Assembly: GCA_019188255.1 (NCBI GenBank)
Contig: JAETXT010000011.1
Location: 620,001 to 684,000 of the forward strand
Length of the DNA: 64,000 bases
Reading direction: 5' to 3'
Source of the DNA: Verticillium longisporum
Lineage: Eukaryota > Ascomycota > Sordariomycetes > Glomerellales > Plectosphaerellaceae
The position numbers were made by a program, and so were the translations under genes. Positions 22,800 to 35,485 of the stretch are shown in pieces (positions within the stretch are counted from its first letter, which is position 1; every line of letters starts with the position of its first letter). The notes below the pieces were generated by a model, which saw only the letters and a list, made by a program, of their open reading frames with translations, searched no databases and had not been told where the DNA came from.

Positions 22800-23977
22800 C
22801 GGAGATGTGACGAAGAGGACATGGTGTGTATCCGGCCGCTAATCGGGCGCAGATGATTCTTTGGCACAGCATGGATGCTACAACATCGATGACATGGATG
22901 TTACGCAACTTCCAGTTCATTGGAAGAGCATTCGAGCCATTGAAGGGCATGTTGTCCAAGCTGTCATGTTATATCTTGTAATTCTTCATAGAACAAGGAT
23001 CGCAGAGAGGGAAGAGACTTGGAAACCCAAAGAGAAAACAACAGAGTGCCCAGTCGCGAAGGATGCCGTGCCGCATTTAGGCAGATTGCCAGCACCATGC
23101 AAGCCAAGCACCCCTTGTGCACATTGTTTCGCACCCTTGGAAATATGCAACCTGGCGTATACGTAGGATTGAATAGGCATCCTTTGAGCACTGTTCTAAC
23201 AACAATACGTTTCCGATCAGAGACAGATCCTCCGATTAGCACCGCGTTTTCACAGCTATTGTTGTGGCGCACAGCCCATGTTGTCGACGACGGCCCTAAT
23301 CACGGATAGAGCGGGTGGCGTGACCAGGGACCGCGGAAGCATGCCGGCAACCGTTCGATGATAGATCAGCCGCAAGATCCTTAGTTGGACCCGCCCCATG
23401 ATGGCGCATACCGACCCCTGTCCTATGATTCAGCTTCGCGATGCTCCCACATCTGACCGAGAACCACACCTTGGCAAGGCTCTGGATGCAGTCGAGTCAA
23501 CCTCGGATTTGTTTTCTTCCACCGCTCTCTTTGCTCCGCAGGTCAGGTTGTCACAAGCTTCTTGACAACTACTGACTTGGCGAGTGAGATCGATTCAAAG
23601 GAGATAGGTGCCAAAGGATCGTCCGTCCGACAGAGGAAAGTGCATACATGCGAGTCATGATACAGCTCAGGCAAAGACCTCGTATCACACGGTGCAGCTT
23701 TCGAAGGTATCAAGCCATTTGACAATTACATTCACAGGACGGGAGACAAAAGATTGGCAGTACCCCAAATGGTATCACGTCTATTGAGTATTGCGCAAAC
23801 GCCCCCTGTAAGGGGATATTAAGTCTAGTCGCTGGCATGGTCTAGCAAAAATAGCTGGACCGGTGGAGAGCGTATGTAATGTGGTATCCAAGGCGATGCA
23901 TCCCTGACACGCCGCGAACGAGGCGTGCCCAAATCTCTCGATCCTCGACTCAAAATGCAAATGTCAAAATCAATCTC
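22800..23977. other. intergenic, convergent 3' flanks
   Basis: The space lies between the stop of the receptor gene and the end of the permease gene, which converge. No coding frame has support. Confidence 0.4.
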
Positions 23978-25765
23978 CTACAAGGCCCTGTTGTGGGCGA
24001 CGCCAGACTGAGCAGCCTCCTGCTCGAGCGCGGCGGTGGTGCCGATGGGGCGCTTGAAGAAGACGTTGCGCTCCCAGCCATCGATGTCGTCGACGACGGT
24101 CTCGCGAACAAGCTCGTACTTGCCGATGCGGGGCAGGATCTTGGCCCAGACGGCCCAGTAGATGCCACCAGCGAAGAGGACGGCGAAACCAGTAACGCAG
24201 TGGATCCAGTAGGGAAGGTTCTTGTACTGGTTCTGGTCGGGGGTAGGGGAGGGACGAAGGGAGCAACGACGAGGTAGATGTTGCTGAGCAGGAAGAAGAT
24301 GACGACGGGGAGCGAAGCGCTGAAGGGAGGGTTCCAGTTCCAAGCGGAGCGGTTGAGGTAAAGGTGAACAAGACCGCCGGCGACGAAGACGTTGATGATG
24401 GCAAGAGGGTACGAGATGAGGCTATTCGTGGTTAGCGAGCGTTGAGAAACAGGTGAAAAGACCAGGAGTGACATACTTGAGGAGGAAGTTGTAAGCATCG
24501 CCAGGAGGGGGAGCCAGCATGACGATGATGCAGATGAGCCAGTGCTCGAACAAACCAGCGAGAGGTGCGTTGAAGGGCTTGTTGCTGGCCCAGAAGCGAG
24601 AGAAGGGCAGGATGCCCTCACGGCCGAGCTCCTGGACAAGACGACCCTGGGAGAAGATGACGGAGAGGACGTTGCCAAAGGCGGAAAGGGCAACGAAGAC
24701 GGAGAGGGCGCGCTCGGCGGTGCCACCAAAAACGTTGCGGAACAGGGAAGCGGCGACGAGGCGGCCAGAGGTCAGGATCTCCTCCTTGGGAACGGCAGCG
24801 AAGTAGGCAATGTTGATGAACATGTAAAGAACCGAGATGGCACCGATGGCGATGGGAGCAGCAAACTTCAGGGTGCGGACCGGGTTCTTCGTCTCGCTGA
24901 GGGCGTAGTTGGCGTTGCTGTAACCGACGTAGGACCAGATGACGTTGTAGATGGAGGTGACGACACCGTAGGCACTGCCGGTGGTGCCCTCAAAGGCATT
25001 GTCGAAGTTGTTGAAGTCATTGTCGATCTTGAGGTGACCGCCGAGGGCAATGAAGCCAGCGATGATCATGAGGAAGACAATGGTGAGCTTGATCCAGCCG
25101 AGAAGGTTCTGCAGGCGCAGACCCCACTTGAGGGCGGTACCGTGGATGATGAAGGCCGTGGTGATGCAAGCGAGACCGACACCACGCTGGTTGAAGCGGG
25201 TGATCTCAACGTTGGCGGCGTGAAGGATGTACTCGCCAAAGACGTCCGAGTTACCGGCGGACCAACCGCGGAGGACGACGTAGCCGGCGTAGGGACCGGG
25301 GGTCAGGAACGTGGGCTTGCGGGAGGCGTACTCGGGGTAGATCTTCTCTCCACCGATCTTGGGAATGGCGGTGCCGAACTCCATGTAGACGGCGGTACCA
25401 GCAAAGGCGATGATCATACCGGCGACCCACATGAAGAGGGCCAGACCGACGGAACCAGAGGAGCGCAGAATGCTGGAAGGCGTGGCGAAGATACCAGTAC
25501 CAACGATGCGGTTGAAGATGAGGAAACTGGCGCTGATGATGCCAATCTGGCGCTTAGCCTCGCGCTTCTGCTCAATGCGGCCTACACAGTCATCTTGTCA
25601 GCACGGAAGGCACAAGCAATCCAAGCATGTGGCGGCGCGCCGTATATACGTACCGACTTCGCTGTCATTGTCAGAGGCGGCCGGCAGGAAGCCGTCCTTA
25701 TTGTCGGAGCCAGAGGCGGCGGCAGGGGCGTCGCCGAAGACGCGGGGCGCAAAGTTGTCAGCCAT
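23978..25765 (-). CDS. MUP1-like high-affinity methionine/amino-acid permease, frameshifted near the 3' end
   Basis: APC/LAT-family plasma-membrane importer. Exons are 25765-25654, 25581-24477 and 24421-23978, with introns of 72 and 55 nt. The hydrophilic N-terminus leads to IISASFLIFNRIVGTGIFATPSSIL (TM1 substrate-binding motif), then about twelve membrane segments, including the QNLLGWIKLTIVFLMIIAGF and IWSYVGYSNANYALSETKNP blocks that typify MUP1. In exon 3 the frame changes after VVAPFVPP: the raw frame runs on to a stop at 23950, while the conserved ending (QNQYKNLPYW, ELVRETVVDDIDGW) lies in the next frame and stops at 23978. One extra C in the C-run at 24246-24249 restores 553 residues. 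A 38-nt GT-AG segment could bridge the frames but would delete conserved residues and is too short. Sequencing error is more likely than a dead gene. Confidence 0.87.
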
Positions 25766-28700
25766 GGCGTGTGGATGTTGATGATCGTAGCCGGCCTTTG
25801 GGGTGTCTGTGATCAAGATCTGATCGGTGATCGGCGGGACTCGATGGCTGCGGGAGGCTCCAGGAACATGCAGGTCAGGTGAGCTAGAAAGAAAGGAAGG
25901 GTTCGAGAAGGGGTTTTATAAAGTGAGTCGCTCCCATGGGGCAGCACCCACGCGAAAGTCTGGGCCCCAGAAACGGTAGCATTGTAGTAGTACATGGGAT
26001 GGCCCCATGGTTCGGACCGCCGTACGGCGCCAAGTGGACCGACCATCATGGACCGCGATGACGCCTTCGGCCTTGGAGGTTCACGACAGGCTGGGCTCTC
26101 GTTGATGACATGACGCGACGCGAGAAATAGGCAACTGGATTGCTGTTGGCGCAGTTGCGTGATCGTGAGGCCGACGGTATGCGTCTCGATGCGGGCGCCC
26201 CTTGCCCGCAGGATGGTGGTGTCGCTGTCCAGCTGTCCAGCTGTCCATCAGACCCAGCAGCTTCCCGTCTTGCAGGCACGGCGACATCCACCAGGATGGC
26301 CGTTCACTCGGGACAGGCCAGGTGCTGATGCACCGCACATGGGCTGAGTGGCAAGGGGGTGTGGAGGTGGTCGAGGTTTGTTGGTGAAGACGTTGGATTT
26401 GAGGTGGGTTTGGCAGGTGCCGTTACGAGGCTCTGGTTGGTGATGCCGCCGCGCTGACCGGTACGTACCGAGTGACTAAGCCAGGTGTGTGTCAGGATTT
26501 CCACTTCGGTGAGCTTAGACCCGATGACGCGATCTGCCGTGATCGCATCGCCAAGTATACAGCCAATGAAAAGTGCCGGTCATGCAAAATTCGTCTTCTC
26601 TGCTTCTTAACCACATTCCTTTCCTGGGAGCCCCGAGATTCCGTCAGTCTTGGTGAGGATGCAAACATTGTCCCAAGTTCGCCAACAGGGTGCCTGCTCT
26701 TGTACGCGAGCTTGGCAAAAGTCTGCTTCGTCCCTCGACGCCCGCTACGCCCTGAAGCTGACCAGGAGGCTGCCTCGATAGTCTGACCCACTGGCTTCCC
26801 GTCCTACCTTTTCGAGCCTTACATGAGCCTTATTCAGGCCACCTGGGCCTCAGCCGGTCTATTGTGTCATGGACGAGAAGGGTCCAGGGTTACAATGTGC
26901 ATCCAACGCGGCCTGTCAGTCGTCGAAGCATATGATGGTACCCTGAAGCGCTCGCTACCATCGACCCAGGTCGGTAGGATGCATCCGACCGCCAGTGTTC
27001 CATATACGGCCTGTGGATATGTCATCCACTGGCAACGCCACCAATATCGATTTAGATGTGACTGTTGCTGTGTTCTGCTTCGACCGGTACACATCATGTC
27101 GATCGAAAGCCAACCGCAGCCGCTCCAGACGCCCGCATTTTCACATGAACAACCTTCAGAACAGCGTTAGATAAACTACGCCACCTTGCCGTGCTAGCTG
27201 CAAGCCACGATTGCAACGTCCTCGACAAGCAGCGTCGATCCAGCCCAGCGACGTTGTTTCACCCCGACCCGTCACTTTTCAGGCCGCAAACAGCGGCACA
27301 AGCGACTTGAAGCTCCATGTGACCAGTGATGCTATCCAAGGCCTGGGCCAAGAGGGACATCACGCAATTTCAATCTGTTACTTGGCTGTTGTTTTCCAGC
27401 CGACAGACTTTGGCAAACACACATACGGCTTCACGCCACTTGACATGTAGTTCCGCGTTGAGCCCCTTTCTTGACCCAGTCGCTGTCGCCCACCCCTAGG
27501 GTTAGCTCTCGCTGCGCACGACGCCTTTGCCGATATTCCTTGGACTCAGACCTCCCAGCAGTGGGAGTAAGTTGACTTGGTGTCGTTCAGAACAGCATTT
27601 CGTGACAGCTTATATCGACCAAATACATCCAGGACTGCGTGTCAATATCGAATGACGCGAGGTGTATCCTCTTGCCGTAGTCTCTCCTACCGGCGGTTGG
27701 TTGCAGAAATTTTCCAATCGTTCATCGCTCAGCAATAGCACTGGCTGTATTGCCATGTGTCCTCGTCGGATGCCCACCTCGTACGACATTTTCGAGTCTG
27801 TCGGAGGAGCAGTGACCAACAATGCCAGGGCAGCGAGCGTCAGTCTCTCAAAGATTCACTCGTATCGACATGCTACGCCGTTGATCTGACACTGTCTCAA
27901 GGCAACGAGGCGGTGCTGTCAGCGCAGACAAAGAAAGATAACACAGAGTTCTGATGCCTTGAGGCGTCTGTGGCCCCCTAAACCTCAAACGCACAGCTTC
28001 CTTCTAGCAAAAGTCCAAAAGAATAGGAGCAGAATTTCCCACTCGGTCAGCCATACCGCAGGCTTGCGCTTTACAAGGGCCGTAAAGCTCCTCAACTGCT
28101 TTCGACACAGCTTCGTGGCCGTACGTCTTCCCCATGCTTGAGCATCGCATTCCTTTTCTATTTCTCCATCTTCCAATCGTTCTATTGAAACAGACTGAAG
28201 CTAATGTCCCCCACTGTCGAAGTGTTAAGTTTAGGCAGCTCTCTATGAGGAAGACCAGGAAGCACGCGGTTGGCAGTAGGCAGAACGCGTGCTGACTCTG
28301 ACTCTCGACCCTTTGACCAGCCCTACTTTCCAACACAAACGCCAGCAACCTCGAGCTAACAACGAATTTCAAGAAACGCCCTCGACTGATCAAACAGGCC
28401 ACAAAAGAACCTTCCTGACTCTAGCCAAGTCTTCCCTCCGACCGCCTTTGTGAGATAGGGGTAGCTGAACCATCGCCGAAACCTTACAACCCACAGGTCT
28501 CTGGCCGTCTCAACAATTCCAAAGGCTCGTTTCAGCTTCATAGACGGAACCTCCGTGGAGTCGGATGCCAAACTCTTTCCAGCTCCCCAGCTTAGCGTAC
28601 CGGCTGCACGAGTACATCATCCTACAACTTTGGCCATACCTGCCTCCTGGCATCAGGCTTATGCAACATATTTCATGGTTGCAGCTCATTCGGACTCTAG

Positions 28701-28836
28701 CGTCGAGCCCACACGCATGTCACTATCTCAAATGAATAGTCCCTGAAAAGTCTTCAGACATGACCCGCACCCTTTCTGAGCTTGGCTAATCACAAGGAGA
28801 TGTCAACCTTGTATGACCACAATGTCTCCTTCCAGC
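25766..28836. other. long intergenic region (about 3 kb)
   Basis: The left end holds the permease promoter and leader. The rest has only unbiased short frames and no repeat or transposon signal that I can see. Confidence 0.4.
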
Positions 28837-28955
28837 ACATACGACCATACCTACTGGAGAATTCGGGATCCCGTCCGCTCTCCCCTAGACAAGCCAGTAA
28901 GGGTCGGACTAGTAGTTGGGTGGGTGACCACCAGCGAATCCCTGATGTTGTATGT
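28837..28955 (+). rRNA. 5S ribosomal RNA (dispersed copy)
   Basis: The 119-nt gene starts ACATACGACCATACC and ends GTTGTATGT; these ends pair to form helix I. It contains the GGGATCCCGTCCGCTCTCC block, the internal promoter region around AAGCCAGTAAGGG, and GTTGGGTGGGTGACCACC. A T-run terminator begins at its last base. Single dispersed 5S genes outside the rDNA array are the rule in filamentous ascomycetes. Confidence 0.92.
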
Positions 28956-29598
28956 TTTTGACATTTTGCTTGCCTTTTCGGAACCGGCCGCGATAGTGTG
29001 CTTTTGTCGGGTACAGCAATGATCTGAGGATCTGTTGGGGTGCAACGAAACTCGACAACGAGTCGTTTGACCATGCAAAACTTGCAGATCATTGATTACT
29101 GTGCCATTGGGTGCTAGGTGCTATCACACATCTGCCGACACCGCAGTGCAAACCAGTCCCAATGTTTCTTGTCGTCAGGCAATCTTGGAATAATTGTTCT
29201 TCGTAAAGGTAATTGCGAATAAGGTCCGTTCCCGAAGCTCTGATAGATTCCCGTATACCCATGTGTCTTTGATCTGGTCGTGCCACCACCCAATTCGCGC
29301 AATCTTGTCTATCTGGGCCGTGGAGGGCAACGAACCGGTTTGGCGTAATTTGTCTGCCGACAGCCTCATCAAGAAACGACCTTCAGCTTTCATTGTAAAT
29401 GCTCCAATACGCATTACTTTCAATGACGGAAGATTGCGGGTTGACATGTTGTGGCGGGAGGACCTCCGCGCTCTAACCTTGACCCAAGCACATGGCAACG
29501 GATCAAGCTCGTTCTAACACGGGCTTGGACATGTACAATAAGATGGGCTCGAATGAAAGGGAGCCGACTTCTCGTTCCATCTGATTTACTATCTACCA
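28956..29598. other. intergenic between 5S gene and receptor gene
   Basis: Nothing beyond the 5S terminator and the 3' flank of the next gene. Confidence 0.4.
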
Positions 29599-31097
29599 TT
29601 AATCATACCGGACCGTAAATGTCTTGGTCTGCAAAATCGCCTTCTCGCTGTTATTGTCTGGCTGCACGTCGCCGCCGCCATCAACACTGATCTGATGCAC
29701 GTTGTTGGGGCTTTTGTTGTCTTCGTCCCTGTCCATTGATCTGAACACTTGCATCTCGTTATCTTCGTACCGGTCATATTGGCTGCGCACCTTGCGCGAG
29801 AACGCATTGGGTGCAGTGTTCATTTCCTTGTTCGCATATCCCGAGGCATAATTCGGTCCTGACATGTTGGTCGACGAAGCTCCCATAAGTTTGGGGGTGA
29901 AGTGCTTGAAGAACTTGCGGAGGGTCGGCATCGATCCGCAGATGATGAAAAGGTTGGCTTCGATGAGACTTTTGGCGCACGTGTCAGTAAGAATGGTCCA
30001 CCGCGATTGTGCGCAAGTAGTCCGGGGGGTTGACTTACGACCAGATGTTAGCACGAGCAGCGTCCCAGGTAAGGTCCTGGGTGGCCAGAACGTCCAGGAG
30101 GAAAACCAGTCGAATGATTGATGTTCCCACCGTCATGGAGCCAATGGCGAAAATGACAATGGCGCCGATCTTGGGGAAGATTCCCATGCGGAGGCGGACG
30201 ACCATCGGAATGGGCAGCACGAACAGCAGGATGTCGGTGACGATGTGGGAAACGGCTGTAGCAATGTAGAGGATGCCGACATTGATGCAGCTGCCCCCTA
30301 CCATCAAGACATCATACGCCTTGGACACTGGCGTGCAGTGGACAAACAACATGACGGTAATGATAAGTGTGTACAGCGCCACAACGACGATGCTGGTCCA
30401 AACGGCAATGCGCCACCATCTTTGAGGCGAAAGGTGGAGATAGAAAGTTAGAAGCGATAGCTTCGTAAATCCGTTACAGAGCATAAAGACGCCAGCGGTC
30501 ACGTATGTGATCTATTAAGTGAAAAAGTTAGCTGTGTCTGTTGCTGTGTGGCATTGATGTGCTGTGGGTGGCCAGCACTTACCAGCGTTGACGTCTTGTA
30601 TGTTTCCAGAGGAACCTCCCACATGTGACACCCGAGAGCTTTCATCGCTACGGTATCTATTGATGCCCGTCAGTTTTGCTGTGCTTGCGGACTGGTGAAC
30701 GTTATGTTTTGCTTATACTTACGGACCATGCCGGCCTGTGTTGCTACTGACGATACCTGATGAATTGGTCAACTTCCAATAATCATACTCATCACAGAGG
30801 ATGGAAACCGACCCAGGCAAGGAACATAAATGCTGATTGAAAAACACGAGTCAGCAAACCAAACGTTGCAACAGGACAACCATCAGATTTACCATCGTCA
30901 ATTTGGAGGCCCTTTGCTAGGAACATCTTTGTATAGAACCTCTGCATCAGGGCAATGAAAGCCAGTGGCCCCAGTATGCCGAAGATCAAGTAGTGCTCCA
31001 TCACATACTGCCGCTGCGGGTTGTCAAAGTCCACCACGTACCCCGGCGGTGCGGGCACCAGGACCTCGACGCCGTTGACGACCGGAATTCCGGACAT
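29599..31097 (-). CDS. rhodopsin-domain (PTH11-related) integral membrane protein, 391 aa
   Basis: Six exons on the minus strand: 31097-30893, 30832-30813, 30756-30723, 30656-30583, 30511-30039 and 29968-29599, joined in consistent phase. The second exon is only 20 nt and its donor (GTCGGT) is weak; it is supported by the protein, which then reads DDAFMFLAW-VSSVATQ as in the family. Other family elements are HMWEVPLETY, CNGFTKLSLLTFYLHL, HCTPVSKAYDV, DILLFVLPIPMVVRLRM and WDAARANIWSLIEANLFIICGSMPTLRKFF. The tail of about 110 residues is polar and rich in Asp, Asn and Ser. It probably has seven membrane helices and acts as a receptor-like sensor; the ligand is unknown. An upstream in-frame TTG is not a credible start. 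Confidence 0.85.
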
Positions 31098-33850
31098 GTT
31101 GATGGTCGATTTGAAGTTTGAACGAGTCAAGCAAGCCGTCGATCAGCAGCAGGACTGGAAAACGGAACCACATCCAGATGACTTGCAGAGGGGTGATGGT
31201 TCAAAGCTGGTCTACTTACATACTCTCTTTCTTTGCATCAAAGTGCACATGACGGCAAGGGTCTCGTCTCCGGAAAGTACCCATCTTCTTAGCGGCAGAC
31301 AGGGACCAAGGTTGTGGCTGCCGGCCTCTTGGCTCAAACTCCCGCGCTCTGGGGCGTTGAGATGGGACCGAGCCTAGTGACAGGCGATTGCCACCAGATA
31401 CCAGAGCCAATTGGCGAATGGGTAGATGGTGGAGGCATCGCATGATTCCAAAAGGCTCTAGCCTTCAGGTGGGACGCTGTATCGGATCATCAGATGGAAA
31501 TCGACAGGGGAATCGTGGACAAAGCCCAATGGTTTTGCTATGATGTTGCCCACACGACATGGTACAGCGCCCCAGAATCGGCACCAGATTTCACTGGAGC
31601 TGCTGGGTCAGACGTAGCTCTCGAAGAGGTCTAGAAAGATGTATCAGTCCCTGCAAGCTTGATCCATCTCTGCTGCAGGTTGAAAGGGGGCCGAATGGTT
31701 AGTAAAATGCAGCTTGCTCCTCTTGAACAGGGCCAGACGGCCAAGTGAATCCTTCGCTCGGAATGGAGTACCCCATGGAGCCCGAACTATTTATCCCTGG
31801 TGGTCCCTGTGAAGCTCATTGTCAACGCCGGGCTTTTATGAACGAGTGGCTAAGCGGCAGTCAGGCTTGACTTGGCAAATCCGCGCCAACCGCTGAACAC
31901 GAGACGAAATCTAGGTTGTGTCCAATATCGAGCTAGGGAATCATGTCTCGGGGTACAATAGAGGTTCTCTCCGCTCAACTGAGCTAGACTTGGTAGGTGG
32001 ATGGACAAAATATTTTCAGATAACCATGGTCCTCTCTAATGGAAATTGTTCATAAGTCCGACAAGCTCCCATATGCATACTTATCGTGCGGTCAAGCACA
32101 AATCAGAATCCCAGAGGTCTCGAAAAGGCACTCGAACGAGAATCGGTGATGGGACTGTTGAGGCGTTGTACATGTAGGGACTTGCTGGGGACAGCCTGGT
32201 CGAAAGAAGGACGGTGTGTGAATGGCGACTTGGCACTCCCAAAGCGGGGAAAATGATGGGGGAGGTCGGTGGTAAGTTGGCCCGAGGTTGGCAGATGAAA
32301 GGGGATTTGATGCTGACTGCAGATATCCTGCGTACTGTAGACGTGGTGACAGGGGCGGCAGACAGGTTGCATTTCCAATCGCTCGGGAGCCCGGTAATCT
32401 GGTAGTCGGAGCACCAACTGCATCCAAGCAAGTCTTGTGGTGTCGGCCGTTAATAAATTTTCTTCTTCAGGCACGAGTCAATTCATCGCACGGATCTCGG
32501 GCGCCAGGATAATTGAACAAGGCGAACTGCTCCGTTTCTCCGTGATTATGGCTGTGCGTCAAACTACATGTACCGATCACGATTAATCCGCTCAGGTTAG
32601 TGCCCTAGTTTCCCGGGGCTCGAATCCGACCCCTGAGCACTGGAGACCTTCGAAGCCACTGGCATTCCCGTCCTGCGGCCTGCGACGATGGCCGCTTCTA
32701 GTAATAATCAGGCTCATCGCTAGTGGCGGGACTTCATGGTCGCTGCCCTTGACGTTACGTTACCCTGGCTGGAAAAGCGACAAAAGAAATATCACTCTCC
32801 TGGCAGCATAGTCTGCATAGTTCTCGTCTGCTCGTCACTTTATGCGTGCACCAACAACGGTCACTGATGATTGAGTCCGAAGCTCTATCGAACAGCTGGG
32901 ACTCCTCGTTGTTCTTGGCCTAAGCTGCAGAACGAGACGAAGATTGGCCCCCGGTCGGGGGTGTTTATGGAACCCAAAACAAAACGGTTATCTTTCCTCT
33001 TCTTGGTAAGCCCGAGGACAGGGTACACCGCTGCTCGCGATGATCCTGTGATCCTTCGGCGAGGTTTCTCTGCCACAGAATCCGCGTTTAGCGGTAGCAT
33101 TAATCCCTCCTCTGCACAATCAGTGTTTACTCTCAGTGAGCATGGCTATCCATTGTTTTGATTCCTCAAGCCGTGTTCAGAAACTGAGCATCAGCTTGAC
33201 GCTACCCGACGTATGCTTATGTTCAAGCTTCTTTCCAGCCTCTGTTACGGTGGTAAAAGATGTAAATTTCGATCCGTGGCATCCCCGGAGATAGCGGAGC
33301 CCCTAGGATGCTGATCCCGGCTGCGCGGCAAAAGCCACAAGGCCGACAATATTCCACGTCCAACACTTTGTCAGATCCCGTCTCAGTGCCCCGTGCCTCG
33401 GCCGGGCTTCCTGACTCGCGAGTCCGAAGACCCCTGTCGAGGGGCTTAATTGTCCAAAAAAGGGTTTTGGCGCATCAAATGGTCGATACTTTCTGCTCAC
33501 GCCTCATACCAAGGCCGGGCTATCAAGAAGGGGTCCGGCTCCGGACCACGACTTCATGCAGGTCCGGATGAACTAAAGCACATCAGAGGGAGATTAGTGG
33601 ATGCTCTACCGGACGCGTAATTACAGCTGCAAAAGATATAACGTCCTAGCCATGCATGTCATGTTGCTCGTAATTAATTTTTAAAAAGTCTTGCCCTTCT
33701 CCAAGACCGATTTGTCTCACCATCCCCTGTTTTCCACGTGACGGTTGTCTGCGTTCAAACGTGGAAGGATTGCCTTTGCCAGTTTCTCAACCCAGCCGCC
33801 ACGCGACGACACGGAGCAATTCCACCTAGCCGACCACAGAGTAGTCTACC
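31098..33850. other. intergenic, no gene supported
   Basis: Contains the receptor promoter on the left and the oxidase promoter on the right. A tRNA-like patch at 32590-32640 was examined and not accepted. Nothing else is found. Confidence 0.4.
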
Positions 33851-35485
33851 ATGAAGATCTCTGCCACGGCCATCATCTCGGCGCTGGCTCTCGAGGGAGC
33901 TTCAGCCGCTGCTGTCAACGGCCCCCGATGCCACTGCGTATGACGGATCCAGAGTCCGGCTGGTCCACACCAGCAAAACTTTGTTGGCATCATTTTGCTG
34001 ACCAGAGTACCAGTGCACCGCTCTCTCCAAGACCGAAGGGCTTGAGGGTAAGGTATGGTCGCCGGATGAGCAGCGTTACGATGAGCGCCTGACTCAATAC
34101 TACTCTGCGAACGCCGCCCAAGCTCCCTGGTGCATGGTCTTTCCGGAGTCTGCCGAGGATGTCTCCAAGATCGTCAAGGTTTTCAACGAGCATCAGTGCC
34201 CATTCGGCATGCGTTCCGGTGCTCACTCGGCCTTCAAGGGTGCCAATGGCATCAAGGATGGTGTCACGGTTGACTTTGGTATGTCTTCCTTCTGTTAAGA
34301 CTTGGTTTTGGCCACCCCTCTGATCTCAGCTCTCGTGAAGGCAACCTGAGCTCTACGACCTACGACAAAGCCACCGAGATCGCCTCGGTGGGGCCTGGAT
34401 CAGACTGGGGCAAGGTTTACAAGACTCTTGCGACAGAGAATGTTGTCGGCGTAGGCGGTCGCGCTGACGTTGTCGGTGTTGGCGGCTTTACTACTGGTGG
34501 TGGCTACTCGTTCCACACAGGTGTTCGAGGCTTCGCCTGTGACAACGTGGAGAACTTTGAGGTCGTCATTGGCGATGGCTCAATCGTCAATGCCAATGCC
34601 AAGGAGAACACCGATTTGTGGAAGGCTCTCAAGGGTGGCTCTGGCAACTTCGGCTTCGTCACAAGGCTAGACATCAAGGTCTGGCCCTCGGCCCAGATCT
34701 ACGCCAGTCTCAACGGCTACGCCCAAGAGCACCGATTCGAGGCCATGAAGGCCTACTACAACTTTGTTCTTGTGCAGGACCTGGAGCCCGAGAGCCAGGT
34801 GATCTACGCTCAGACGTACGACAAGACTGGCTATGGTGTCGGTGGCATTCTCAGCAACATCAACGCCAATATCTCTTCGGCCTTTGATGAGTTCCTCGCC
34901 ATTGAGGCTCTCTACGCCATCCCTGTCACTGGCCCTGCTCATGAGGTTGTGCCTGTTTTCACTGGCCCCACGCCTCTGGGTCTTTTCGCCAACTGGCAAA
35001 CGGGCATGGTCGCTCACGACGAAAACATGATGAAGACCATGGACGAGATCTTCCACGCTCACATCGACAAGATGAAGGCTGCAGCCCCTGATGCTGACTT
35101 TGAGATGATCTTCCAATGGCAGCCTGTCACTCAGGGTATCGTTAACGTCATGGAGAAGCGTGGCGGCAACTCCCTCGGTCTCGAGCACGTTGTCAAGGAC
35201 GGTCCTGTCATTATGTACAACATCGTTTTCACTGTCGACACTGCCGCCAACCAGGAGATTGTTCTTCCCATCGCCCTCGAGATGAACAAGGCTATTCAGG
35301 CTGCTGCCGACGGCCTCGGCCTCAACAAGCATTGGCAGTTCCTCAACTACGCCCACTCTAGCCAGGACCCTATTTCTCACTACGGCGCTGAGAACATTGC
35401 CCACATGAAGGCGGTGTCCTCCAAGTACGACCCCAATCAAGTCTTCCAGAAGTTGCGCCAGACTGGTTTCCACCTTCCAGCGTAA
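33851..35485 (+). CDS. secreted FAD-linked oxidoreductase (PCMH-type, BBE-like), 498 aa
   Basis: Three exons: 33851-33937, 34014-34278 and 34341-35485, with introns of 76 and 62 nt. The signal peptide is MKISATAIISALALEGASA. The FAD-binding domain begins with APWCMVFPESAEDVSKIVKV; FGMRSGAHSAFKGAN holds the His (about 99) that in this family binds the flavin covalently. Further elements are IASVGPGSDWGKVYKTL, VGVGGFTTGGGYSFHTGVRGFACDNVENFEVVIGDG and the GGSGNFGFVT block. The C-terminus ends SSKYDPNQVFQKLRQTGFHL, usual for these enzymes. The second acceptor (GTGAAG) is unusual but is the only one giving an open frame and the conserved G-NLSSTTYD join. Such enzymes oxidise sugars, alcohols or specialised metabolites with O2; the substrate here is unknown. 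Confidence 0.88.

Noticed and set aside
24542..25882. 446-codon plus-strand open frame
   Set aside because: Antisense shadow of the permease exons.
32590..32640. tRNA-like patch with GCTCGAATCC and flanking CTCAGG/CCTGAG
   Set aside because: The T-arm does not pair properly, and no acceptor stem or D-arm could be built.
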